This document shows, in pieces, positions 35,699 through 45,562 of a DNA stretch of 64,000 nucleotides. The stretch spans positions 2,480,001 through 2,544,000 of the forward strand of contig NZ_CP062005.1 of NCBI RefSeq assembly GCF_014840935.1, in the 5' to 3' direction. Source of the DNA: Halomonas sp. YLGW01 (GTDB lineage Bacteria > Pseudomonadota > Gammaproteobacteria > Pseudomonadales > Halomonadaceae). Each line of letters begins with the position of its first letter. Position 1 is the stretch's first letter. The notes under the pieces were generated by a model, which did no database searches, was not told the origin of the DNA, and saw only the letters and a list, made by a program, of their open reading frames with translations. Both the position numbers and the translations under genes were made by a program.

Positions 35699-36931
35699 AT
35701 GCAGACTCATTTCAGCCAAGACGATCTCAAGAAGCCGCATATCCGCGAGGCCGACCGGGTCCTGCGCAGCTGCGTTCACTGCGGCTTCTGCAATGCCACC
35801 TGCCCGACCTACCAGCTGCTCGGCGACGAGCGCGACGGCCCCCGCGGGCGCATCTACCTGATGAAGGAGCTGCTGGAGAGCCGCGATGACGACGATCAGG
35901 TCACCGAGGAAACCCGGCTGCACCTGGACCGCTGCCTGACCTGTCGCAACTGCGAGACCACCTGCCCCTCCGGCGTCGAGTACCACAAGCTGCTCGACAT
36001 CGGCCGTGCCGAGATCGAGCGCCGGGTGCCCAGAAGCCTTGCGGAACGCACCCTGCGCTATGGCCTGCGCAAGGCACTGGTCGAACCTGCCCGCTTCAAG
36101 GCCCTGCTGGCCCTGGTCACCACATTCAAGCCGCTAGTGCCAGGCCGGCTCAAGAGCAAGATGCCGCCAGCCCCGGTGGATGCCGGGAAGCGCCCCGAGG
36201 GCCAGCGCCATGCTCGCCAGATGCTGATTCTCGAAGGCTGCGTGCAACCGGGCCTGTCACCCAACACCAATGCCGCCACGGCACGGGTACTGGACAAGCT
36301 CGGCATCGGCCTGACCCCGGCGCCCGAGGCCGGCTGCTGCGGCGCCATCGACTTCCACCTGAATGCCCAGGACGCCGGGCGTGAGCGCATGCGCGCCAAT
36401 ATCGACGCCTGGTGGCCGCACCTGGAAGCCGGCTGTGAAGCCATCGTTCAGACCGCCAGCGGCTGTGGCGCCATGGTCAAGGAATACGGCGAGGCGCTGG
36501 CCGATGACCCGGCCTATGCAGAAAAAGCCGCTCGCGTCAGCGCGATGGCCAAGGACCTCGGCGAGCTGCTGGCCAATGAAGACCTGGCTTCATTGGCCAT
36601 TCAGGACAAGAAGCGGCTGGCCTTTCATTGCCCCTGTACCCTTCAGCACGCCCAGAAACTCGCCGGCAGCGTCGAGGGCGTGCTCAGCCGGCTGGGCTTC
36701 TCGCTCACGCCGGTTCAGGATAGCCACCTGTGCTGCGGCTCGGCGGGCACCTACTCGATCACCCAGCCGGAACTGGCCACCCAGCTGCGCGACAACAAGC
36801 TCGACGCCCTGGAGGCCGGCGATCCGGAGATGATCGTGACGGCCAACATCGGCTGCCAGACCCATCTCGCCGGCGCAGGACGCACTCCGGTTCGCCACTG
36901 GATCGAGATCGTCGACGAGGCACTGACGTGA
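35699..36931 (+). CDS. glcF: Glycolate oxidase iron-sulfur subunit
   Basis: 410 residues. Two 4Fe-4S motifs: [12 protein letters not shown] (Cys 25, 28, 31, 35) and [12 protein letters not shown] (Cys 79, 82, 85, 89). Two CCG domains follow ([11 protein letters not shown] near 208 and [11 protein letters not shown] near 345), as in heterodisulfide-reductase-like proteins. Passes electrons from GlcD/GlcE to the quinone pool. Its ribosome site lies inside the tandem repeat. Confidence 0.95.
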   Translation: MQTHFSQDDLKKPHIREADRVLRSCVHCGFCNATCPTYQLLGDERDGPRGRIYLMKELLESRDDDDQVTEETRLHLDRCLTCRNCETTCPSGVEYHKLLDIGRAEIERRVPRSLAERTLRYGLRKALVEPARFKALLALVTTFKPLVPGRLKSKMPPAPVDAGKRPEGQRHARQMLILEGCVQPGLSPNTNAATARVLDKLGIGLTPAPEAGCCGAIDFHLNAQDAGRERMRANIDAWWPHLEAGCEAIVQTASGCGAMVKEYGEALADDPAYAEKAARVSAMAKDLGELLANEDLASLAIQDKKRLAFHCPCTLQHAQKLAGSVEGVLSRLGFSLTPVQDSHLCCGSAGTYSITQPELATQLRDNKLDALEAGDPEMIVTANIGCQTHLAGAGRTPVRHWIEIVDEALT

Positions 36932-36999
36932 TCGTCGGCCAATCTCCCATACTGACAACGCTTACCCACGACATATCGAACACCCCCTAGGAGCCCCCC

Positions 37000-37401
37000 A
37001 TGCAGACCAAATCCGTGCTGACCCTTTCTGACGCCAACACCATCCTCGACGCCGCCCAGAAGGAAGCGGAAGCCAACGGCTGGGCCGTGACCATCGCCGT
37101 CGCCGACGATGGCGGCCACCTGCTGGCCCTGCGTCGCCTCGATGGGGCCGCACCGATGACACCCTCGGTGGCCTCCGAGAAGGCCCGCAGCTCGGCCCTG
37201 GGCGGCAAGGAAACTCAGGCCTTCGAGGACATGATCAACAACGGCCGGACCGCCTTCCTGTCCGCCCCGCTGACCGCCACCCTTTCAGGGGGCGTGCCGG
37301 TGCTCCATGACGGCCGCATCGCCGGCACCGTGGGCGTCTCCGGCGTCAAGCCGGACCAGGACGTGCAGATCGCCAAGGCCGGCATCGCCGCCCTCGGCTA
37401 A
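37000..37401 (+). CDS. glcG: GlcG/HbpS family heme-binding-type protein
   Basis: 133 residues, one GlcG/HbpS domain: ANTILDAAQKEAEANGWAVTIAVADDGGHLLAL near the start (key block VTIAVADDGGHLL), TPSVASEKARSSAL and GGVPVLHDGRIAGTVGVSG. GlcG is encoded with glycolate oxidase in many bacteria; HbpS binds heme, but the role beside GlcDEF is not known. Separated from glcF by 68 bases and followed by a terminator, so it closes the operon. Confidence 0.9.
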   Translation: MQTKSVLTLSDANTILDAAQKEAEANGWAVTIAVADDGGHLLALRRLDGAAPMTPSVASEKARSSALGGKETQAFEDMINNGRTAFLSAPLTATLSGGVPVLHDGRIAGTVGVSGVKPDQDVQIAKAGIAALG

Positions 37402-37436
37402 GCACAGCGCCCACAGGACATTCCGATTCTCCCTTT

Positions 37437-37468
37437 GCCCCCAGCCAATGGCTGCGGGGCTCTTTTTT
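37437..37468 (+). terminator. Terminator after glcG
   Basis: GCCCCCAGCC pairs with GGCTG(C)GGGGC, one bulged C, AAT loop, then CTC-free run of six T after TC. Lies about 36 bases past the stop. Confidence 0.8.
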
Positions 37469-37564
37469 GCCCTGTTTGTTTCTGCCCCACTTTTTTCTGA
37501 ATCCTATTAGGCTGAATCGCGCCTCAGCCGCACGTCATGCCTGACACTCGAAATTCCCACCGCG

Positions 37565-37738
37565 TCAGTCACTCCGGCGGGACATCACGGCCGAGAACAG
37601 CAGCCCGGCCCCCAGCCCCGACATCAGCGCTCCCAGAAACGCCAAACCCGCGTGCTCGAGAAAGAACAGCCCCATGCCAAGCCCCAGCAACACGCCGCCA
37701 CCGATGATCCAAGTCACCTTGCCTAGTAACTCCCTCAT
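37565..37738 (-). CDS. Small two-helix membrane protein
   Basis: 57 residues from the ATG at 37738, with AGGAGG seven bases upstream, an excellent site. Two hydrophobic helices rich in Gly and Leu (WIIGGGVLLGLGMGLFF and LAFLGALMSGLGAGLLF) and a charged SRRSD end. I do not recognise a family beyond small membrane proteins of this kind. It is a single gene between the convergent glc operon and an empty 320-base stretch. Confidence 0.75.
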   Translation of the reverse strand: MRELLGKVTWIIGGGVLLGLGMGLFFLEHAGLAFLGALMSGLGAGLLFSAVMSRRSD

Positions 37739-38062
37739 GCTCGCCTCCTCGCGCTTCACGCCCTGGCAGAGACCTGATGGCGCAATGTGCGCCTGCCCTA
37801 TCAGTCTTAATCCGAAGTCGAGAAAGGCGCCATCGAGGCGTGCTCTGCCGATGTTGTCGGGCGCCGCCCTGGCGAAGCATCACGAAGAAGGCTTGGCCAA
37901 GCCGACCGGCGTGGATTCCGCCAACGAAAACTGGGCTCAAGCCCCTCGCTGACGCGCCAACCCCTGGCCATGTCGGGATTGTTGCTTTTGCCCCCCTGAG
38001 CCCACCGACGGCATACTGATGGCTCGCCATGCGCACCACCCGCCAACGCCCGGAGAGGTTTC
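37739..38062. other. Intergenic stretch without a convincing gene
   Basis: 324 bases. Short frames on both strands lack ribosome sites. Apart from promoter space for the small membrane protein and for the flavin reductase, I see nothing specific. Confidence 0.4.
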
Positions 38063-38683
38063 ATGCCCGACAACGTGCATTTCTACCGCCCCCACGACGG
38101 TCACGGCCTGCCCCACAACCCCTTCAATGCCATCATCGGCCCGCGGCCGATCGGTTGGGTCTCCTCTCGAAGCGCCGAGGGCACCTGCAACCTGGCGCCC
38201 TACAGCTTCTTCAACGCCTTCAACTACACCCCGCCGATCATCGGGTTCTCAAGCATCGGCTATAAGGACAGCGTGCGTAACATCGAGGCCACCGGCGAAT
38301 TCTGCTGGCAGCTTGCGACCCGGGAGCTGGCCGAACCGATGAATGAGAGCTGCGCGGCGGTGGGCCCGGAGATCGACGAGTTTTCCCTGGCCGGCCTCAC
38401 CCCGGCCTCCTCACGGGTCATCGGCGTGCCCCACGTCGCCGAGGCGCGGGTGGTCTTCGAATGCCGGTTGAGCCAGATCCTGCAGCTCACCTCGGCTGCG
38501 GGTGAGGCCGTCGACACCTGGCTGGTGCTCGGCGAAGTGGTCGGCGTGCACATCGACCAGACCCTGCTGAAGGACGGCGTCTACCAGACCGCCGACGCCG
38601 GCCCCATCCTGCGCGGCGGCGGCCCGGCGGACTATTTCGAGATCACCCCCGAGCAGCGCTTCGAGATGCATCGCCCCGGCTAG
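38063..38683 (+). CDS. Flavin reductase family protein
   Basis: 206 residues, FMN-binding split-barrel. Seen: NPFNAIIGPRPIGWVSSRSA (the flavin-phosphate region), CNLAPYSFFNAFNYTPPIIGF and the block around NIEATGEFCWQLATREL. This is the flavoredoxin/DIM6 group that binds FMN and reduces flavin for a partner, or acts on small substrates. GGAGAGG precedes the ATG. No oxygenase partner is adjacent. Confidence 0.9.
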   Translation: MPDNVHFYRPHDGHGLPHNPFNAIIGPRPIGWVSSRSAEGTCNLAPYSFFNAFNYTPPIIGFSSIGYKDSVRNIEATGEFCWQLATRELAEPMNESCAAVGPEIDEFSLAGLTPASSRVIGVPHVAEARVVFECRLSQILQLTSAAGEAVDTWLVLGEVVGVHIDQTLLKDGVYQTADAGPILRGGGPADYFEITPEQRFEMHRPG

Positions 38684-38784
38684 CGACGCCAACTGACAGC
38701 GATGCCCTGTTCACAACCCCGGCGGTCGTGCGCAGGCCAACCGCCAGCGCATGGCGAGCCGCCTGCCGATGGCCGAGACTGAAT

Positions 38785-38848
38785 GGAAGTAGAGGGCGAA
38801 GCAGAAGTAGAAAAGCAATAGAGAGCGAAGCGGCAAAGCTAAAGCGGC
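38785..38848 (+). repeat. Purine-rich degenerate repeat between flavin reductase and antiporter
   Basis: About five units of 12-13 bases built on GAAGNAGAGNGC (for example GAAGTAGAGGGC, GAAGCAGAAGTA, AGAGCGAAGCGG). More degraded than the other copies and about 100 bases past the stop codon. Confidence 0.5.
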
Positions 38849-38918
38849 TCTTCAGCTCGCGCCGCGCTAGTGGCACCAGAATCAGGGCGGCTGACACGGT
38901 GCGGAGTGTGGTCGAGTG

Positions 38919-40553
38919 ATGATTGTATTTCCGGACGTATTCACCGAGATGGCCGCACTGCTGCTGTTAGCGGCGGCGGTGGGGGCCTTGGGCGTTCGCC
39001 TGCGACAGCCCGTGATCGTCGCTTTTATCGCCGTGGGGATACTCGTCGGCCCCTCGGTGCTCGGTTGGGTCAGCGCGAACGACCAGATCGACCTGCTGGC
39101 GAAGTTCGGGATCACCCTCTTGCTGTTTGTTGTCGGGCTCAAGCTAGACCTGCATATCATCCGTACCATGGGGCCCGTAGCGTTGGCGACCGGGCTCGGA
39201 CAGGTCGTATTCACCAGCATCATCGGCTATTCGATCGGTTACGCCTTTGGCATGGAGCCGGTCACCGCCCTGTATGTAGCTGTCGCACTGACGTTCTCCA
39301 GCACCATCATCATCGTCAAGCTGCTCTCCGACAAACGCGAGGTGGACACGCTGCACGGGCGTATCGCCCTGGGTTTCCTGATCGTGCAGGATCTGGTCGT
39401 CGTGTTGGTCATGATCGGTCTCAATGCCCTGAATGCAACCGGTGCAGTCTCGCTGACGCAGACGGCATTCATCGTGCTGATCAAGGGGGCGGGGTTTCTG
39501 CTGCTTGTCGGGCTGGCGATGCGGTATCTGCTACCGCGGCTGCTTCACATGCTGTCCCGCTCCCAGGAGCTGCTGGTGCTGTTCGGCATCGCCTGGGGGC
39601 TGGCGCTGGCAGCTCTCGGAGTGATGCTCGGTTTCAGCAAGGAGGTGGGCGCCTTCGTCGCCGGCGTGTCACTGGCCTCTACCCCCTACCGAGACGCGCT
39701 CGGGGCGCGCCTGACGAGTGTGCGTGACTTCCTGCTGCTGTTTTTCTTCCTCGACCTCGGAGCGCGACTCGACCTGGGGCTGCTGGGTGCTCAACTGGTG
39801 GAGTCACTGGTGTTCTCCCTGTTCGTCCTGATCGGCAATCCCCTCATCGTCATGGTCATCATGGGACTGCTGGGCTATCGCAGCCGCACCGGGTTTCTGG
39901 CGGGGCTCACGGTGGCACAGATCAGTGAGTTCTCCTTGATCCTGGGGGCGCTGGGACTGAGTCTCGGCCATATCAACGCCGAGACTATGGGCTTGATCAC
40001 CTTGGTCGGCCTCATCACCATCAGCGCCTCCACCTACATGATCATCTACTCACACCCGCTGTATGAACGCCTGGCACCCTGGCTCAAGGTGTTCGAGCGC
40101 CGCCGGCATCACCGGGAAGTCACACAGAATACCGTGCCCGATGATGCTGTGCCGCAGGTAATTCTCTTTGGCTTGGGCCGGTATGGGCTCGGCATCGCCC
40201 GGACTCTGCGCGAGCGAGGCTGGCGGGTGTTGGGCATCGATTTCAACCCGGACCTGGTCAGGTCAGGTGACCCCATGGGACACCCGGTCATGTTCGGGGA
40301 TGCCGGGGATCCCGAGTTCATCACGACCCTTCCGCTTGGGCGAGTGCAATGGGTAGTGAGCACAGCGCGCGAACGACATGTCAATCTAACGCTTATTCAC
40401 TCGCTGCGTGGCCTCGGTTACAGCGGTCGGATTGCGATGACGGCGCAAACCCTGGATGACGAGGCTACCCTAGAAAAGGCGGGTGCCGATCTGGTCATGA
40501 CGCCCTTCGTAGATGCCGCGCGTGAGGCGGCCGATCGCATCACGCGGAGGTGA
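38919..40553 (+). CDS. KefB-type cation/proton antiporter with RCK domain
   Basis: 544 residues. N-terminal CPA2 exchanger of 12-13 membrane segments (about 1-385) with LRQPVIVAFIAVGILVGPSVLG, the Kef entry motif, and ALGFLIVQDLVVV containing the conserved Gln-Asp of the ion site. C-terminal RCK_N domain: VILFGLGRYGLGIARTLRE (GxGxxG), GIDFNP at the acidic strand end. Exchanges potassium or sodium for protons under nucleotide control; unlike E. coli KefB/C, the RCK_C tail is missing. A GTG three bases upstream is an alternative start. Precedes the Usp gene by 5 bases, so it leads the stress cluster. Confidence 0.9.
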   Translation: MIVFPDVFTEMAALLLLAAAVGALGVRLRQPVIVAFIAVGILVGPSVLGWVSANDQIDLLAKFGITLLLFVVGLKLDLHIIRTMGPVALATGLGQVVFTSIIGYSIGYAFGMEPVTALYVAVALTFSSTIIIVKLLSDKREVDTLHGRIALGFLIVQDLVVVLVMIGLNALNATGAVSLTQTAFIVLIKGAGFLLLVGLAMRYLLPRLLHMLSRSQELLVLFGIAWGLALAALGVMLGFSKEVGAFVAGVSLASTPYRDALGARLTSVRDFLLLFFFLDLGARLDLGLLGAQLVESLVFSLFVLIGNPLIVMVIMGLLGYRSRTGFLAGLTVAQISEFSLILGALGLSLGHINAETMGLITLVGLITISASTYMIIYSHPLYERLAPWLKVFERRRHHREVTQNTVPDDAVPQVILFGLGRYGLGIARTLRERGWRVLGIDFNPDLVRSGDPMGHPVMFGDAGDPEFITTLPLGRVQWVVSTARERHVNLTLIHSLRGLGYSGRIAMTAQTLDDEATLEKAGADLVMTPFVDAAREAADRITRR

Positions 40554-40558
40554 ATGAG

Positions 40559-41542
40559 ATGCAGCGCTTCAAAAACATTCTTTGTGTCATAGAACATGGA
40601 GAAGCTAGCGAACCGGCACTGGGCCGGGCTGTTGAACTGGCCGAGAACAACCAGGCCAGCCTGATGGTCGTCGATGTCATCCCTCGAATACCGAACGGGA
40701 TGAGAATGCCGGACGGTGGCCCGACCTCCAGCGACCTGCAGACGGCAATGGTGCACAAGTATGAGGAGCGGATGGAGGGGTTAATCACCCCCTACCGTCA
40801 GCGCCTCAATATTCAGCATAAGGTTCTTTTCGGCACCTCATTTCTCGAGGTAATTCGGGAGGTGTTGCGAAACGGGCATGACCTGGTGATCAAATGCCCG
40901 GAAGCACCAACCTGGCTGAACCGGCTGTTCGCCGGTGACGACATGAATTTATTGCGGAAGTGCCCGTGCCCCGTCTGGCTCATCAAACCTCATGCGCCGA
41001 GATCCTACTCGCGCATTCTGGCGGCCGTGGATGTAGACGATTTTTACCCGTCGCAAGAGTTGAAGACGCGTCAGCTATTAAATGTGCAGATACTGGAAAC
41101 GGCGGCTTCTCTGGCTCTCTCGGAATTCGCGGAGCTTCATATCGTGCATACCTGGGAACCGATGGCCGAGTTAATCGATGGCCTAGTTTTCTCGTCGGAT
41201 ACATCAAGGGAGAAGTTTGCTTACAACATTGATCAGGCACGACGGCAACAACAGCAACTTCTTGACGAGCTAATACGGAACAGTAAGAGCAATGTGACAC
41301 GGGATGCCATGGATCACCTGAAACCTCTAACTCATCTGCTGAAGGGTCAGGCTCGAAAGGAGATCCCCTCCTTGGCAAAGCACCTTGAGATCGATTGCAT
41401 CGTCATGGGCACCGTGGCCCGCACCGGCATCCGTGGGTTCATCATGGGCAATACCGCCGAGACCATTCTCGAGCAGGTCGATTGTTCGGTACTGGCGCTC
41501 AAGCCGCAGGGATTTGTAACGCCGGTCACGCTGGATGCGTAA
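40559..41542 (+). CDS. Tandem universal stress protein (UspE-like)
   Basis: 327 residues, two UspA domains (about 1-150 and 155-320). The second has an intact ATP motif, GTVARTGIRGFIMGNTAE, close to UspE; the first is degenerate (KCPEAPTWLNRLFAGDD). I chose the ATG at 40559 because GGAGG is eight bases ahead; GTG at 40550 overlaps the antiporter stop but its ribosome site would be too close. The gene is visibly richer in A and T than its neighbours, hinting at a different origin (inference). Probably a dimeric stress sensor for the ion antiporter or the protease. Confidence 0.9.
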   Translation: MQRFKNILCVIEHGEASEPALGRAVELAENNQASLMVVDVIPRIPNGMRMPDGGPTSSDLQTAMVHKYEERMEGLITPYRQRLNIQHKVLFGTSFLEVIREVLRNGHDLVIKCPEAPTWLNRLFAGDDMNLLRKCPCPVWLIKPHAPRSYSRILAAVDVDDFYPSQELKTRQLLNVQILETAASLALSEFAELHIVHTWEPMAELIDGLVFSSDTSREKFAYNIDQARRQQQQLLDELIRNSKSNVTRDAMDHLKPLTHLLKGQARKEIPSLAKHLEIDCIVMGTVARTGIRGFIMGNTAETILEQVDCSVLALKPQGFVTPVTLDA

Positions 41543-41688
41543 GGCAGGGGAAACCCTGCGCTGGATCACTCCTGTTGGCCCGCCGCGACGCGGGGGATGG
41601 CGATATAGCTACACTGAGAGGCATCGGCCCGGTAACGGGGCAGGCTGTCTTGCGGCCCGCCGAGCCGGCCGGCGTGACGGGGTGTCGC

Positions 41689-43707
41689 ATGGACAAGAAG
41701 CACCAGATCAACCTGACCTACGTGATCGTCGCCTTCATGGTGGTGATGCTCTTCCAGAGCCTCTTCACCCACCAACGCACGACGGAGGCGATTCCCTATT
41801 CACGGTTCACGCAGATGCTGGATAACGGTGAGATCGCCTCAGTGGAAATTGGCGAGGATCGCATCACCGGCACCTACCTCAACCCGCACGGCGATGGCAG
41901 CACCGGCTTCAGCACCCACCCCGTCGACCCGACCCTGGCCGACAAGCTCGCCCAGTACGATGTCACCTACACCGGAGCGGCGAAGAACACCTTCCTGACC
42001 ATCCTGCTGTCGTGGATGGTGCCGCTGCTGTTCTTCTTCCTGATCTGGAGCTTCGTGATCCGCCGCATGTCGGGCAGCCAGGGGCTCGGCGGGATGATGA
42101 CGCTGGGCAAGTCCAAGGCCAAGGTGTACGTCGAGACCGAGACCAAGGTGACCTTCGAGGATGTCGCAGGGGTCGACGAGGCCAAGGACGAACTGAAGGA
42201 GGTGGTCGACTTCCTGCGCGACCCGGAACGCTATGGCCGCCTGGGAGCGCACATTCCCAAGGGCATCCTGCTGGTCGGCCCGCCGGGCACCGGCAAGACG
42301 CTGCTGGCCCGGGCGGTGGCGGGGGAATCCGGCGTGCCCTTCTTCTCGATCTCGGGCTCGGAGTTCGTCGAGATGTTCGTCGGCATCGGCGCGGCCCGGG
42401 TGCGCGACCTGTTCGAGCAGGCCGCCAAGGCCAAGCCCTGCATCATCTTCATCGACGAGCTGGATGCCCTGGGCCGGGCGCGGGGCCCCAGCGTGATGGG
42501 CGGCCAGGACGAGAAGGAGCAGACATTGAACCAGCTGCTGGCGGAGCTCGACGGTTTCGACCCGTCCGAGGGCATCGTGCTGCTGGCCGCCACCAACCGC
42601 CCGGAGATCCTGGATCCGGCGCTACTGCGCGCGGGGCGCTTCGATCGTCAGGTGCTGGTCGACCGCCCGGAGCGGGTGGGGCGCCGCGCCATCCTCGAGG
42701 TGCATATCGGCAAGGTGCAGCACCTCGACCCGGACGTGGACCTGGATCACATCGCCGCGCTGACGCCGGGCTTCACCGGGGCGGATCTGGCCAACCTGGT
42801 CAACGAGGCGGCGCTGCTGGCCACCCGCCACGACAGCGACAGGGTCACCATGGGCGACTTCACCAATGCCATCGAACGCATCGTGGCCGGCCTCGAGAAG
42901 AAGAGCCGCCTGCTCAACGTCCACGAGCGGGAGGTGGTGGCCCACCACGAGATGGGCCATGCCCTGGTGGCCTCGGCGCTGCCGGGCATGGACCCGGTGC
43001 ACAAGGTCTCGATCATTCCCCGCGGCGTGGGCGCACTCGGCTACACCATGCAGCGCCCCACCGAGGACCGTTTCCTGCAGACTACCGGCGAGCTGAAGGA
43101 CCGCATGACGGTACTGATGGGGGGGCGTGCCGCGGAGCGGCTGATCTTCGACGAGATATCCACCGGCGCCGCCGACGACCTGGCAAAGGCCACCGAGATC
43201 GCCCGCCACATGGCGACCCGCTTCGGCATGACCGAAGAGACCGGCCAGGTGGTCTACGAGCAGGAGCGCCAGGCCTTCCTCGGTGACACCTACGGCACCC
43301 TGAGCCCGCGCAGCTATTCAGAGGCCACGGCACGGGAAATCGATCTGGAGGTGCGCGGGCTGATCGAGGCCGCCTACCACGAGGCGCAGCGCATCCTTAC
43401 CCGGCGCCGCGACACCCTGGAAGAAGGCGCGGCGCTGCTGCTCGAACGCGAGACGCTGACCGCCGACGAGTTTCCGGCCATCAAGGCGCAGGGCATGCCC
43501 TCGAGCAACAACGAGACCAAGGGCGAGGGCCATCACGAAGGCGAGGACAAGGCGGCCTCCCGTGAGGAAACAGGGGCTGCTGCATCGTCCGCCTTATCGT
43601 CCACGCCCACTTTAGTGCCCTCTTCCGTGCCGCCAGCGATACCACCCGATGCGCCGCCGGAAGACACAGCCCCAGGTGCCCCGCCGCTCCGAGGTAAAAC
43701 GCGATGA
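41689..43707 (+). CDS. ftsH: ATP-dependent zinc metalloprotease FtsH, second copy type
   Basis: 672 residues from the ATG at 41689 (a GTG at 41674 is possible). N-terminal membrane helix (about 7-25), periplasmic domain, second helix (about 105-125), AAA domain with Walker A GPPGTGKT at 197-204, Walker [13 protein letters not shown] and the second region of homology [20 protein letters not shown], then the zinc motif HEMGH at 420-424. The C-terminal tail (about 600-672) is Pro/Ala/Ser-rich and not part of the usual FtsH. The main ftsH normally stands by rrmJ and folP, so this is likely an extra copy. Its stop overlaps the phaC start in ATGA. Confidence 0.93.
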   Translation: MDKKHQINLTYVIVAFMVVMLFQSLFTHQRTTEAIPYSRFTQMLDNGEIASVEIGEDRITGTYLNPHGDGSTGFSTHPVDPTLADKLAQYDVTYTGAAKNTFLTILLSWMVPLLFFFLIWSFVIRRMSGSQGLGGMMTLGKSKAKVYVETETKVTFEDVAGVDEAKDELKEVVDFLRDPERYGRLGAHIPKGILLVGPPGTGKTLLARAVAGESGVPFFSISGSEFVEMFVGIGAARVRDLFEQAAKAKPCIIFIDELDALGRARGPSVMGGQDEKEQTLNQLLAELDGFDPSEGIVLLAATNRPEILDPALLRAGRFDRQVLVDRPERVGRRAILEVHIGKVQHLDPDVDLDHIAALTPGFTGADLANLVNEAALLATRHDSDRVTMGDFTNAIERIVAGLEKKSRLLNVHEREVVAHHEMGHALVASALPGMDPVHKVSIIPRGVGALGYTMQRPTEDRFLQTTGELKDRMTVLMGGRAAERLIFDEISTGAADDLAKATEIARHMATRFGMTEETGQVVYEQERQAFLGDTYGTLSPRSYSEATAREIDLEVRGLIEAAYHEAQRILTRRRDTLEEGAALLLERETLTADEFPAIKAQGMPSSNNETKGEGHHEGEDKAASREETGAAASSALSSTPTLVPSSVPPAIPPDAPPEDTAPGAPPLRGKTR

Positions 43708-45476
43708 TCGAGCCTGACCACCAGGAAAGCACCAGCGGCACCGGCGCGCCTCTCGAGGAAACCAGCCTCGATGAGAGCACCGATCGCCTGATGCGGGCGT
43801 CGCTGGCACGACTCACCTTCGGTCTCTCGCCGGCGGCAGTGTTCCTGACCTACGTCGATTGGCTGACCAGCGTGGCGATGTCGCCGGGCAAGCAGGCGAC
43901 CCTGGTCCGCAAGGCGCTGAAGAAACAGCTGCGTCTGGCAATGTGGGCCAGTCGGTCGGCCTTCGACGCCGAGGCCACGCCCTGCATCGAGCCATTGCCC
44001 CAGGATCGGCGCTTCCGCGACCCGGCCTGGCACCGCTTCCCCTATAACCTGATCTATCAGTCGTTCCTGCTGCAGCAACAGTGGTGGTTCAATGCCACCA
44101 CTGGCCTCGCCGGCCTGTCACCCCACCACGAACAGGCCCTCGAGTTCGGCGCGCGCCAGCTCCTCGACATGGTCTCCCCTGCCAACTTCCCGCTCACCAA
44201 TCCTGAGGTACTGGACAAGACGCTCTCGACCGGCGGCGCCAACCTGATGAAGGGCGCCGAGCAGTTTATCGATGACTGGCAGCGCCAGCTGCAGGGCCAC
44301 GCACCGGCCGGGGCGGAGCGGTTCGTGCCCGGGCAGTCGGTCGCCGTGACGCCCGGCCAGGTGATCTACCGCAACAGCCTGATCGAGCTGATTCAGTACG
44401 CTCCCGCTACCGCCGAGGTGCACCCCGAGCCGGTGCTGATCGTGCCGGCCTGGATCATGAAGTACTACATCCTCGATCTCTCGCCGGATAATTCCCTGGT
44501 GCGCTACCTGGTCGGACAGGGCCACACGGTGTTCATGATCTCCTGGCGTAACCCCAGCGGGGAAGATCGTGACCTCGGGCTCGACGACTACCGCCGCCTG
44601 GGCATCATGGATAGCCTCAAGGTGATCGGCGCAATCTGCCCCGAGGCGCCGGTGCATGCGGTGGGCTATTGCCTAGGGGGCACTCTGCTTGCCATCACCG
44701 CAGCGACGATGGCCCGTGATCACGATCACCGCCTGGCCTCGATGACGCTGCTCGCCGCCCAGACCGACTTCCGCGAGGCTGGCGAGCTGATGCTGTTCAT
44801 CGACGACAAGCAGCTCTCCTTCCTCGAGGACACCATGTGGGCCCAGGGGGTGCTCGACACCAAGCAGATGGCCGGCGCCTTCCAGCTGCTGCGCTCCAAC
44901 GACCTGATCTGGTCGCATCTCATCAACCACTACCTGCTGGGCGAACAGCGCGCCATCAACGACCTGATGGCCTGGAATGCCGATGCCACCCGCATGCCCT
45001 ACCGCATGCACAGCGAGTACCTGCGCCAGCTGTTCCTCGATAATGACCTCGCCGAGGGCCGCTTCACGGTCGAGGACCGTCCGGTGACGGTCAGCGACAT
45101 CCGGGTGCCGATCTTCGCGGTGGGCACCGAGTGGGATCATGTGGCGCCCTGGCGCTCGACCTACAAGATTCATCTGCTCGCCGACACCCCGGCGCTCACC
45201 TTCCTGCTGACCAGTGGCGGCCACAACGTGGGCATCGTCTGCCCCCCCACGGACACCGGCCGCCACTACCGCATGGCCACCGCCACCGAGGGCGATGCCT
45301 ATGTCGATCAGGAGACCTGGCTTGCCCGCACGCCGGAGACCGCGGGCTCCTGGTGGCCGGCCTGGCAGGGCTGGCTGGTCGCGCAATCGGGCGCTGTCCA
45401 GGCCCCGCCGTCGATGGGCTCGAGCGACTACCCGCCACTGGAGCCCGCCCCGGGGCGCTATGTGCGCAGGGAGTGA
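43704..45476 (+). CDS. phaC: Class I poly(R)-hydroxyalkanoate synthase
   Basis: 590 residues. Alpha/beta-hydrolase polymerase with the lipase-like box GYCLGG (active-site Cys 323), catalytic Asp 478 (WDHVAPW) and His 507 (SGGHNVG). N-terminal domain includes NLIYQSFLLQQQWWFNATTG, the class I signature that precedes the catalytic domain. Makes PHA granules from 3-hydroxyacyl-CoA. It is coupled to ftsH by a four-base overlap, with no phaA or phaB alongside. The phasin gene is at 22.7 kb in the window. Confidence 0.95.
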   Translation: MIEPDHQESTSGTGAPLEETSLDESTDRLMRASLARLTFGLSPAAVFLTYVDWLTSVAMSPGKQATLVRKALKKQLRLAMWASRSAFDAEATPCIEPLPQDRRFRDPAWHRFPYNLIYQSFLLQQQWWFNATTGLAGLSPHHEQALEFGARQLLDMVSPANFPLTNPEVLDKTLSTGGANLMKGAEQFIDDWQRQLQGHAPAGAERFVPGQSVAVTPGQVIYRNSLIELIQYAPATAEVHPEPVLIVPAWIMKYYILDLSPDNSLVRYLVGQGHTVFMISWRNPSGEDRDLGLDDYRRLGIMDSLKVIGAICPEAPVHAVGYCLGGTLLAITAATMARDHDHRLASMTLLAAQTDFREAGELMLFIDDKQLSFLEDTMWAQGVLDTKQMAGAFQLLRSNDLIWSHLINHYLLGEQRAINDLMAWNADATRMPYRMHSEYLRQLFLDNDLAEGRFTVEDRPVTVSDIRVPIFAVGTEWDHVAPWRSTYKIHLLADTPALTFLLTSGGHNVGIVCPPTDTGRHYRMATATEGDAYVDQETWLARTPETAGSWWPAWQGWLVAQSGAVQAPPSMGSSDYPPLEPAPGRYVRRE

Positions 45477-45562
45477 GCCAGCGGGGCGCCACCGTTGCAT
45501 CAGCCGCGCCGCGACCCCATGGTAGACTGCATCGATTTCACCTGGCGGGAGCCCCGGCACAC

